This document shows positions 5,088 to 10,889 of a stretch of DNA of 11,002 nt, one piece after another. This DNA comes from CAYIRQ01 sp964365905 (GTDB lineage: Bacteria > Patescibacteriota > Gracilibacteria > Peribacterales > Peribacteraceae), in assembly GCA_964365905.1 (NCBI GenBank), contig CAYIRQ010000044.1, forward strand, positions 1-11,002, written 5' to 3'. Numbering within the stretch: position 1 is the first letter of the stretch; every line of letters starts with the position of its first letter. Both the position numbers and the translations under genes were made by a program. Below the pieces are notes generated by a model, which saw only the letters and a program-made list of their open reading frames with translations, did not search any database and was not told the DNA's origin.

Positions 5088-5492
5088 ATGCAAACAATCC
5101 TCTCGTATCTCTTTTGGCCCAATCTCGGAACTGCCGGATATGCATCACCCAAGGTGCTCGCAGCTCTCCTGCTCTGTGCCGCATTCTTTCTTTTTTCCTT
5201 CGCAGTTTCCTATTGGCGAAGGCGTGAAGGTCGCAACCCCGTGACGAAGCGACTCTCGAAAGGGTGGCCCGCTGCCATGCGATGGTTCAGCGGCATCGGC
5301 ATCGTCCTTTCGATCTCGCGCGCGGAAGGCATTCAATTTTTCTCGATGCGCATCCTCTGGGTGCTCTGGGCACTTGGAATGCTCGCCTACAGCATCATTC
5401 AAATATGGAAGTTCCGCCTGAAGCACTACACGGTGATGCCCAAGGCATACACGGAGGATCCCCGGGAGAAATATTTGCCGGGGAAGAACTGA
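5088..5492 (+). CDS. Small hypothetical membrane protein
   Basis: The 134-residue product has a membrane helix at about 22-42, a basic loop (RRREGRNPVTKR), a weaker hydrophobic segment near 66-76 and a strong helix at 84-108, then a basic, soluble tail ending EDPREKYLPGKN. The block EGIQFFSMRILWVLW (80-94) looks like a conserved motif, and I have the impression of similar ~130-residue proteins in Patescibacteria with E-G-I-x-(Y/F)-x-S-M-R followed by an aromatic helix; no function is known to me. The start lies 5 nt after the upstream stop with no clear Shine-Dalgarno site, so it is probably the third gene of the lgt-like operon, translated by coupling. Confidence 0.75.
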   Translation: MQTILSYLFWPNLGTAGYASPKVLAALLLCAAFFLFSFAVSYWRRREGRNPVTKRLSKGWPAAMRWFSGIGIVLSISRAEGIQFFSMRILWVLWALGMLAYSIIQIWKFRLKHYTVMPKAYTEDPREKYLPGKN

Positions 5493-5512
5493 GTTTTATG
5501 AGAAACTCTTCA

Positions 5513-5989
5513 TTATCTCCGATTTCGATGTCGTCGACGCTGATGTCGAAGAGGGATCAATTCAATGGCTGAGAGATCATTTCCCAGCGAACGAGTAGTC
5601 CTTTTGTTCCTATTGGTGGACTGGAGAACGAAAATTGGTGTTCGAGTCCCATCGTGTCGCGTTTTTCCAAGAGGACTACAAGCAAGCGTTGCTGCTTCCT
5701 GCTTTTCGGCAAATTTGAAACGAAGACCAAAGGATGAAAGATGTTCGTTGATGATCCTTGCTTTTCTTTGACCACGAGCAAGAGAGATTTTTTCAGACAG
5801 TGTTTGTACTCTGAGGATCCCTTGAAGAAACTCTCGTATGAGATCTTGGACAGGTCGAATGGAATTGCAGGCTTCGTGCAGATCCTCATGCTTTCCTTTT
5901 TGTTGCACACCGGCAATAAATTGGATTGCCACTATTGCTTCGGATACGAGTTCGTCGAGATGTGCGCGATCAAGCTTTTCTTGCTTCAT
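5513..5989 (-). CDS. Doubtful hypothetical ORF downstream of the coiled-coil gene
   Basis: The ORF starts 9 nt after the stop of the coiled-coil gene on the same strand, an operon-like spacing, and gives 158 residues. The first half (MKQEKLDRAHLDELVSEAIV onward) is helical, charged and protein-like; the second half is Arg-rich, low in hydrophobic core and less convincing. A different minus frame (5557-5916) is also open through much of the same DNA, and no frame is clearly better, so the gene could be frameshifted or decayed. Base composition appears lower in GC than the neighbours. I recognise no family. If it is not a gene, 5493-5998 is a non-coding stretch of about 500 bp with no RNA gene that I can see. 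Confidence 0.3.
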   Translation of the reverse strand: MKQEKLDRAHLDELVSEAIVAIQFIAGVQQKGKHEDLHEACNSIRPVQDLIREFLQGILRVQTLSEKISLARGQRKARIINEHLSSFGLRFKFAEKQEAATLACSPLGKTRHDGTRTPIFVLQSTNRNKRTTRSLGNDLSAIELIPLRHQRRRHRNRR

Positions 5990-5998
5990 ATATCTCTA

Positions 5999-6271
5999 TC
6001 ATCTCACAGAAAGCCCTGTGTGCTCTTCCAGGCGTGTAATGCGTTTCTCGTGCTGAGCGATGCCGCCAGTCAGTCGCTTATCCATGTTCACAAGTACCGC
6101 GAGGACTTGATCAACTCTCTCGTAGAGAGAGCCTGTCTGCTTATCGATATGTCGCATCAAGCGTACAAACCCTGCCTGCATACGATTTTCCAAAGCTGTA
6201 AGATCTGTTTTCAATGCCACTTCATTTCTGAGGGCCGCGATATCCGCCTTTGTTGCAGGTTCTTGTGTCAT
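5999..6271 (-). CDS. Small coiled-coil protein
   Basis: I chose the ATG at 6271, giving 90 residues; the longer frame upstream (to 6457) would add a non-helical, Ser/Arg/Pro-rich segment that reads like leader DNA. The product begins MTQEPATKADIAALRNEVAL and is almost wholly amphipathic heptads: LKTDLTALENRMQAGF, DQVLAVLVNMDKRLTG and HEKRITRLEEHTGL. Small proteins of this make-up (T-K-x-D-I start, N-M-D-x-R-L, H-E-x-R-I-x-x-L-E end) are common in Patescibacteria genomes; their role is unknown. It is soluble, without a signal peptide. TGC-TACACT lies 15 nt upstream of the start and could be its extended -10. Confidence 0.7.
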   Translation of the reverse strand: MTQEPATKADIAALRNEVALKTDLTALENRMQAGFVRLMRHIDKQTGSLYERVDQVLAVLVNMDKRLTGGIAQHEKRITRLEEHTGLSVR

Positions 6272-6426
6272 GCGTGAAGGAGAGCAAGTGTAGCACAGTC
6301 TGGAAAGGAAAGGTATACGATCATACACCCAAGAAATTTCGCAAGTTGATCTGCTTGCGGGGTTTTCCCCTCGGGGGTACAGTGGTGAATGTTCGTCCAC
6401 TTGGCTCCTTCTCCAATCGTCCGTTA

Positions 6427-6465
6427 CTCTCCCTTTCTCTCTGGAGCTCTCGGGCAAAGGGAGAG
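6427..6465 (+). promoter_or_regulatory. Inverted repeat in the recA upstream region
   Basis: CTCTCCCTTT (6427-6436) and AAAGGGAGAG (6456-6465) form a perfect 10-bp stem around a 19-nt loop that contains GAGCTC. It lies 57 nt before the recA start codon. It could be an operator, a leader structure or another dispersed repeat. The rest of the 251-bp gap 6272-6522 holds no gene I can support, and I see no LexA-type box. Confidence 0.45.
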
Positions 6466-6522
6466 GGAGCCCAAGGGAAGAACGACTTTCTCACTTTCCT
6501 CATTCTATTCCACACCACTACC

Positions 6523-7629
6523 ATGGCACAGAAACGATCACCCACTGTCTCCTTGGATCCCTCCGCGTCTTCCTCTTCCGCAAAGGCCTCTTCCTCTCCT
6601 TCTTCACGCGGGAAGCTCGATGCGATGAAGGCGGCGCTCGCGGATATCGAGAAACAGTATGGCGCTGGCGCCATCATGAAGATGGGCGAGATGCCGCATA
6701 TCACGATCGAACGGGTTCCCTCGGGTTCCCTCTCGCTCGATATCGCACTTGGGGGCGGCGTTCCCAAAGGAAGAATTATTGAAATCTACGGTCCGGAATC
6801 CTCCGGAAAAACCACGCTCGCGCTCCACATGATCGCAGAGATACAGAAGCGTAACGGGCAAGCTGCCTTCATCGATGCGGAGCACGCGCTCGATGTGCAG
6901 TACGCGAAGCGCATCGGGGTGAACATTGATAACCTTCTCGTTTCCCAGCCGGATGACGGCGAATCGGCGCTCGAGATCACGGAGCGTCTGGTGCGTTCGG
7001 GAGGAGTTGATCTCATCGTCATCGACTCCGTTGCGGCTCTCACGCCGCGCGCGGAAATCGAAGGCATGATGGGAGACAGCCACATGGGTCTGCAGGCGCG
7101 CCTCATGAGTCAGGCGCTCCGCAAGCTCACCGCCATCGTCTCGAAGACCAATTGCTCCATTATTTTCATCAATCAGCTCCGCATGAAAATTGGCGTCATG
7201 TTCGGCAATCCCGAAACGACGTCCGGAGGGAACGCGCTTAAGTTCTATGCCTCGATCCGCCTCGACGTTCGCCGCATCGATAAGATTGTAGAGAAGTCGA
7301 GCGACCCTTCGACGGGCTCAGGGCAAGCTGGCCAGGAGATCGTCGGCAACCGCGTTCGCGTGAAGGTGGTAAAGAACAAGGTGGCGCCTCCCTTCCGTCA
7401 GGCGGAATTCGACATCCTCTACAATCACGGGATCAGCTGGGAAGGAGATCTCATTGATTCTGGCCTCCGTTTCAACATTCTCACGAAGTCCGGCACACAC
7501 TTTAGCTATGGTGATGAAAAGCTTGGGCAGGGGAGAGAGCAGGCAAAGAGCTACCTCCGGGAGCACGGCAAGGTTGCGGAGAAGCTCGAGAAAGAAATCC
7601 GGGCGAAGGGGGAGGTTTCAAGCGTATGA
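6523..7629 (+). CDS. recA: Recombinase RecA
   Basis: RecA binds single-stranded DNA, uses ATP to drive strand exchange in homologous recombination, and promotes LexA self-cleavage where the SOS system exists. From the ATG at 6523 the product is 368 residues. Residues 6-29 are a Ser-rich extension; the core then shows Walker A GPESSGKT (90-97), FIDAEHALD (116-124), Walker B LIVIDSVAAL (164-173), the L1 region with MGLQARLMSQALRKL, INQLRMKIGVMFGNPETTSGG (216-236) and KVVKNKVAPPFRQAEFDILY (281-300). Between VRRI and IVGNR there are 20 residues against 8 in E. coli, an in-frame insertion of about 12 containing DPSTGSGQA (261-269), encoded by a dispersed repeat. An in-frame opening upstream to 6250 was rejected. 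No Shine-Dalgarno site is evident. Confidence 0.97.
   Translation: MAQKRSPTVSLDPSASSSSAKASSSPSSRGKLDAMKAALADIEKQYGAGAIMKMGEMPHITIERVPSGSLSLDIALGGGVPKGRIIEIYGPESSGKTTLALHMIAEIQKRNGQAAFIDAEHALDVQYAKRIGVNIDNLLVSQPDDGESALEITERLVRSGGVDLIVIDSVAALTPRAEIEGMMGDSHMGLQARLMSQALRKLTAIVSKTNCSIIFINQLRMKIGVMFGNPETTSGGNALKFYASIRLDVRRIDKIVEKSSDPSTGSGQAGQEIVGNRVRVKVVKNKVAPPFRQAEFDILYNHGISWEGDLIDSGLRFNILTKSGTHFSYGDEKLGQGREQAKSYLREHGKVAEKLEKEIRAKGEVSSV
7303..7328 (+). repeat. Dispersed repeat inserted in frame within recA
   Basis: GACCCTTCGACGGGCTCAGG followed by GCAAGC encodes D-P-S-T-G-S-G-Q-A. The first nine bases recur at 4801-4809, and the TCAGGGCA core recurs in reverse at 36-46. The segment is absent from the RecA family alignment as I know it, so it is an insertion. 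Confidence 0.75.
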
Positions 7630-7630
7630 C

Positions 7631-7754
7631 AGTGTGTCATCCCGCCTGCCAGCCGAAGCCTTGCCCGCCCGGCCGAGCCGGTCGGACGGGGCGAAGGCTG
7701 GAGTGGCCGCAGCGCAGACTCGTGAGTCTGCGCTGCGGATGTATCGAGGGATGA
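7631..7754. repeat. Composite palindromic element after recA, related to the 1139 element
   Basis: It begins 2 nt after the recA stop. Outer stem TCATCCC (7637-7643) / GGGATGA (7748-7754) encloses two hairpins: one closed by CCAGCC (7649-7654) / GGCTGG (7696-7701), with a CCGGC-CGA-GCCGG tip inside, and a perfect 14-bp stem 7707-7720 / 7725-7738 with loop CGTG. The ends AGTGTGTCAT and TGTATCGAGG match the element at 1139-1187. It may terminate recA transcription or be a MITE-like repeat. Confidence 0.75.
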
Positions 7755-7764
7755 GGGGATAGAG

Positions 7765-7770
7765 TATGCT
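7765..7770 (+). promoter_or_regulatory. Putative -10 box TATGCT of the Nudix gene
   Basis: TATGCT lies exactly 6 nt before the ATG at 7777 and is identical in sequence and spacing to the box before mraY (9785-9790). No Shine-Dalgarno site is present, so a leaderless transcript is inferred. Confidence 0.45.
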
Positions 7771-7776
7771 TTTCGC

Positions 7777-8295
7777 ATGCCTCGCACGCTCTACGACAAT
7801 AATGGATGGAAGATCTTGCTTGAGGAATCACTTCTTCCCGATGGGAGAAAAGCGCAATGCACGCGTGTGCACCGCTCCGATGCTGTGCATGTTCTTGCGT
7901 TTCCCTCGAGCGAAACCATTTTGCTTCTCCGCGAGTATCGCGCTTTCCATCGTGAGTGGCGCTGGATGCTACCGAGTGGGCTTGCGGATAAGGAGCATGA
8001 TATTGCGGTTGCTGCGCAGCGTGAGTTGCAAGAGGAAACGGGATACCGGGCAAAAATGCTGCGACATTATTTCTCAACGCAGAATTCTGAGCATATTGTC
8101 ATGACAAATCACATATTCATTGCGAGCGATCTCGAGAGTGATCCCTTGGAACAAGATGAACATGAACTCATTGAGGTTCATGAAGTTCCCATAAAAGAAG
8201 CTGTGCACTGGGTATCGGAAAATCGCTACGAAAAACATACCCCGTCTGCCTATGCACTCCTTCGCTATGGGGCTGAACATGGGCTTCTAGCGTAA
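7777..8295 (+). CDS. Nudix hydrolase, ADP-ribose pyrophosphatase-like
   Basis: Nudix enzymes hydrolyse nucleoside diphosphates linked to another group, such as ADP-ribose or NDP-sugars, in the cytoplasm. The 172-residue protein has the Nudix box at 68-90 (GLADKEHDIAVAAQRELQEE then TGY), with REL-Q-EE-TGY intact for metal binding. The first Glu of the consensus GX5E is His74, with Glu73 next to it, a mild departure. The lead-in WMLPSG before the box and the N-terminal strand region (VHVLAFPSSETILLLREYRA) resemble ADP-ribose pyrophosphatases, but the substrate cannot be fixed from sequence alone. The start has no Shine-Dalgarno site and follows TATGCT by 6 nt. A 20-bp palindrome begins immediately after the stop codon. 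Confidence 0.88.
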   Translation: MPRTLYDNNGWKILLEESLLPDGRKAQCTRVHRSDAVHVLAFPSSETILLLREYRAFHREWRWMLPSGLADKEHDIAVAAQRELQEETGYRAKMLRHYFSTQNSEHIVMTNHIFIASDLESDPLEQDEHELIEVHEVPIKEAVHWVSENRYEKHTPSAYALLRYGAEHGLLA

Positions 8296-8315
8296 GGGCG
8301 CAGCATGCTGCGCCC
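8296..8315. repeat. Perfect 20-bp palindrome directly after the Nudix stop codon
   Basis: GGGCGCAGCATGCTGCGCCC is a perfect palindrome that starts at the first base after the stop. As RNA it could fold only with a few bases in the loop, and no U-tract follows (CTACAGTATTG), so it is a poor intrinsic terminator. A dispersed repeat or a protein-binding site is as likely. Confidence 0.6.
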
Positions 8316-8347
8316 CTACAGTATTGTTCTGTCATGATTCCCGGAAG

Positions 8348-8375
8348 TTTCCATTCCCCATTTTCAATTTTCCAT
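8348..8375 (+). repeat. Heptamer tandem array upstream of dnaB
   Basis: Four 7-bp units run without gaps: TTTCCAT, TCCCCAT, TTTCAAT, TTTCCAT (consensus TTTCCAT). The array ends 23 nt before the dnaB start codon, a position close to the -35 region of any short-leader promoter. TAGCAT (8384-8389) between array and start is a possible -10. Confidence 0.65.
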
Positions 8376-8398
8376 TTCCCGGTTAGCATCTTCTCCCC

Positions 8399-9751
8399 AT
8401 GCCTTCGAAAGACCTCCAGGTCCCCCCCCATAGCACGGAAGTGGAGCAGAGCGTTCTCGGATCGCTCCTCATTGATGGGGAAGCGATTCTGCGTGTTGCG
8501 GACGTGCTGCAGCCCGAGGACTTCTACGATCCGGCGCACAGGGAGATTTATGCCGCGATGCACATGCTTTTTCATAAGCATCAACCCATTGATCTTCTCA
8601 CCGTGACATCCGCACTTTCCGATTCCGACAAGATCAATGCGGCGGGCGGGAGTGCGTACATCGCGGAGCTCACGACGAGAGTGCCGACGTCGGCGAACGT
8701 CGTCCAGTACGCGCTCATCGTGAAGCACAAGGCGACTCTCCGGAAGGTGATTCAGGCGGGGCAGTCGATTACGGCACTCGGCTATAACGAGGAAGCGCCC
8801 ATCGAGGAACTCCTTGAGCAATCGGAGAAGCAGGTCTTCACGATTTCGCAGACCTTCCTCAAGGATTCCTTCGTGCACATCAAGGACATCCTGAACGCGC
8901 GCTACGAGAAATTTGCGGAACTGCATGAAGCGAAGGATGACGAGAAGATGAAGGGAGTGCCGACGGGATTCCACGCGCTCGACGGCCGGCTCTCCGGACT
9001 CCAGCCGAGCGACCTCGTGGTCATCGCCGCGCGCCCCGGCATGGGGAAGACGAGCCTCGCGCTCAATATTGCGCAGAATGCCGCGATCAAGCACGGAAAA
9101 GTCATCGGGATTTTTTCTCTCGAAATGAGCAAAGAGCAACTCGTCGATCGGCTCTTTGCGTCGATGCTCGGAGTCGACAGCTGGAAACTGCAGCGCGGCA
9201 AACTCGATGACAGCGACTTTCAGCGCATGGGACCGATCATGGATGAAATGAACCGGGCGAAAATCTTCATCGACGACACGGTTTCTTCATCCATCCACGA
9301 ACTTCGCGCAAAGGCGCGGAGACTCCAGCTCGAGCACGGTCTCGATCTTCTCATCGTCGATTACCTCCAACTCATGAGTACGGGATCGAAAGCCTACATC
9401 GGCAATCGCGTGCAGGAGATTGCAGAAATTACACGCTCCCTCAAAGCACTCGGCCGCGAGCTGCATGTGCCGATTCTTGCAATTTCCCAACTCTCCCGTG
9501 CCGTGGAGAGTCGTCCCGGCAATATCCCGCAGCTTTCGGATCTCCGGGAATCGGGATCGATTGAACAAGATGCCGACGTCGTGCTCATGATGTACCGCGA
9601 AGATATGTATGAGGAGGATAGTGATCGTCCCGGCATCACCGATATTTACATTCGCAAGCACCGAAATGGTCCGACCGGAAGAATCGAGCTCATGTATAAG
9701 AAGGAGCAGATGAAGTTTTTTGACGTGGATAAAGTCCATGTACAAGTCTAA
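8399..9751 (+). CDS. dnaB: Replicative DNA helicase DnaB
   Basis: DnaB forms a hexamer that unwinds the fork 5' to 3' on the lagging strand and recruits primase. The 450-residue protein has the helical N-terminal domain (about 8-110, VPPHSTEVEQSVLGSLLID with AIL and DFYDPAHREIY), a linker, and a RecA-like motor: Walker A ARPGMGKT (211-218), FSLEMSKEQLVDR, Walker B LLIVDYLQLM, the ISQLSRAVESRPGNIPQLSD then LRESGSIEQDADVV block, and IRKHRNGPTG near the end. The length is normal and no intein interrupts the P-loop. The ATG at 8399 has no Shine-Dalgarno site. Four-copy heptamer arrays lie just upstream and across its stop codon. Confidence 0.97.
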   Translation: MPSKDLQVPPHSTEVEQSVLGSLLIDGEAILRVADVLQPEDFYDPAHREIYAAMHMLFHKHQPIDLLTVTSALSDSDKINAAGGSAYIAELTTRVPTSANVVQYALIVKHKATLRKVIQAGQSITALGYNEEAPIEELLEQSEKQVFTISQTFLKDSFVHIKDILNARYEKFAELHEAKDDEKMKGVPTGFHALDGRLSGLQPSDLVVIAARPGMGKTSLALNIAQNAAIKHGKVIGIFSLEMSKEQLVDRLFASMLGVDSWKLQRGKLDDSDFQRMGPIMDEMNRAKIFIDDTVSSSIHELRAKARRLQLEHGLDLLIVDYLQLMSTGSKAYIGNRVQEIAEITRSLKALGRELHVPILAISQLSRAVESRPGNIPQLSDLRESGSIEQDADVVLMMYREDMYEEDSDRPGITDIYIRKHRNGPTGRIELMYKKEQMKFFDVDKVHVQV

Positions 9752-9775
9752 AACCTAACACCGAACACCTAAAAC
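9748..9775 (+). repeat. Heptamer tandem array across the dnaB stop, upstream of mraY
   Basis: Four gapless 7-bp units: CTAAAAC, CTAACAC, CGAACAC, CTAAAAC. The first unit contains the dnaB TAA stop (9749-9751). The array ends 21 nt before the mraY start codon, nearly the same distance as the array before dnaB. Confidence 0.65.
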
Positions 9776-9781
9776 CTCATC

Positions 9782-9790
9782 TGCTATGCT
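9782..9790 (+). promoter_or_regulatory. Putative extended -10 (TGC-TATGCT) of mraY
   Basis: TGC followed by TATGCT (9785-9790) ends exactly 6 nt before the mraY ATG. There is no Shine-Dalgarno site and no -35 consensus; the place of the -35 box is taken by the heptamer array. A leaderless mRNA is inferred. Confidence 0.5.
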
Positions 9791-9796
9791 CTCCTC

Positions 9797-10864
9797 ATGC
9801 TCCCGCCTGAGCCTTTCCTTCCGTCGCGTCCCGAACTTTCTCTGCAGGCGATTCTTCTCTATTCCCTCTTTACATTCCTTGTCGGCATTATCGCGACACC
9901 ATGGTTTGTTTCCTTCCTGCGGGAGAATCGCATCGGGAAACAACTGAGAGTGGAGGCAGTGGATGGAGCTCAAGCCACCATCTTCCGTCATTTTCATCAG
10001 AAAAAATCAGGGACACCGACGATGGGAGGTATTCTCATCTGGGGATCTATCCTTGTGACCATCCTCTTCTCGCGCAGCCTTGCGTATGTTGGGTACGTCG
10101 AGAATTCTCTCCTGCAACGCGGACAAGTCTATCTCCCGCTCGCGACGCTCGTTGCCTTCGGGGTCCTCGGTGCCGTTGATGATTACTGGAACATCGCGGG
10201 GATCGGAAAAAAGCGCGGCCTCGATGTGCTTCCGAAGGTTCTGACACTTCTCTTCTTAAGCTTCATTGCCGCTCTCTGGTTTCACTTCCGTCTCGGTTAC
10301 GAAGCGATTCACATCCCATTTTATGGAGATCTGTCCCTCGGAGTGTGGTATGTCCCGTTTTTCATGTTTGTGATTATCGGAACTGCGAATGCGGTGAATG
10401 TTACGGATGGGCTTGATGGGCTCGCAGGGGGACTCCTTGTGATCGCCTTCCTCTCCTTCGGTGTTCTTGCATATCTCGAAGGGTTATTCGTGCTCGCAGG
10501 CTTTTGCGGAGTCGCCGCCGCCGCGATAGCGGCGTTTCTCTGGAACAACGTCCCGCCGGCGCTCTTCTTCATGGGGGATACGGGCTCACTCGCGCTTGGC
10601 GGCACGCTCGCGGTGATTGCGATGATGATCGATCAGGTGTTTGTCCTGCCACTCGTCGGGGCCATCTTCGTCCTCGAGATGCTTTCGGTCATTGTACAAC
10701 TCACGAGTAAGAAACTCCGGGGTGGAAAGAAAATATTTTTGGCAGCTCCCATCCATCATCACTTCGAGGCGCTCGGGTGGGGGGAGAGCAAGGTCACGAT
10801 GCGACTCTGGATTCTCGGTGCGTTCAGTGCGTTTCTCGGAGTGGTCATTGGGGTTGCAGGATAG
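9797..10864 (+). CDS. mraY: Phospho-N-acetylmuramoyl-pentapeptide transferase MraY
   Basis: MraY joins UDP-MurNAc-pentapeptide to undecaprenyl phosphate in the cytoplasmic membrane, making lipid I, the first membrane step of peptidoglycan synthesis. The 355-residue, roughly ten-helix protein has all main signatures: KKSGTPTMGGI (69-79), GAVDDYWNI with the Mg-binding Asp pair 128-129, NAVNVTDGLDGLAGG (198-212), FMGDTGSLALGG (258-269) and PIHHHFEALGW (318-328). These favour MraY over the related WecA/TagO, which lack PIHHH. In DDxxK the Lys is Asn132, though GKKRGL just after supplies nearby Lys. The gene is 45 bp after dnaB, with its own likely promoter. No other mur or fts gene is visible, so it is not in a classical dcw cluster here, unless the truncated gene that follows belongs to one. 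Confidence 0.96.
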   Translation: MLPPEPFLPSRPELSLQAILLYSLFTFLVGIIATPWFVSFLRENRIGKQLRVEAVDGAQATIFRHFHQKKSGTPTMGGILIWGSILVTILFSRSLAYVGYVENSLLQRGQVYLPLATLVAFGVLGAVDDYWNIAGIGKKRGLDVLPKVLTLLFLSFIAALWFHFRLGYEAIHIPFYGDLSLGVWYVPFFMFVIIGTANAVNVTDGLDGLAGGLLVIAFLSFGVLAYLEGLFVLAGFCGVAAAAIAAFLWNNVPPALFFMGDTGSLALGGTLAVIAMMIDQVFVLPLVGAIFVLEMLSVIVQLTSKKLRGGKKIFLAAPIHHHFEALGWGESKVTMRLWILGAFSAFLGVVIGVAG

Positions 10865-10874
10865 AGATGTTCTG

Positions 10875-10880
10875 TATAAA
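10875..10880 (+). promoter_or_regulatory. Putative -10 box TATAAA before the last gene
   Basis: TATAAA lies 9 nt before the ATG at 10890, which would leave a leader of only 2-3 nt. No Shine-Dalgarno site is seen. Confidence 0.35.
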
Positions 10881-10889
10881 CTACACACA

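Noticed and set aside
5625..5660. GGTG-TTCGAGT-CCC at 5637-5650 resembles a tRNA T-arm.
   Set aside because: The flanking five-base stem does not pair, no acceptor or anticodon stem could be found, and no CCA follows.
5741..6277. 178-codon plus-strand ORF.
   Set aside because: Most of it is antisense to the coiled-coil gene; its Cys/His/Leu-rich content fits a shadow frame.
6250..6522. In-frame extension of recA upstream to 6250.
   Set aside because: The added residues do not match RecA, the segment contains the leader inverted repeat, and the ATG at 6523 gives a normal N-terminus.
7303..7329. RecA insertion considered as an intein.
   Set aside because: It is only about 12 residues long and lacks any splicing motif.
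8348..8375. Heptamer array considered as a CRISPR-like or iteron origin.
   Set aside because: Units are 7 bp without spacers, which excludes CRISPR. Four degenerate copies with no DnaA boxes or replication initiator gene do not support an origin.
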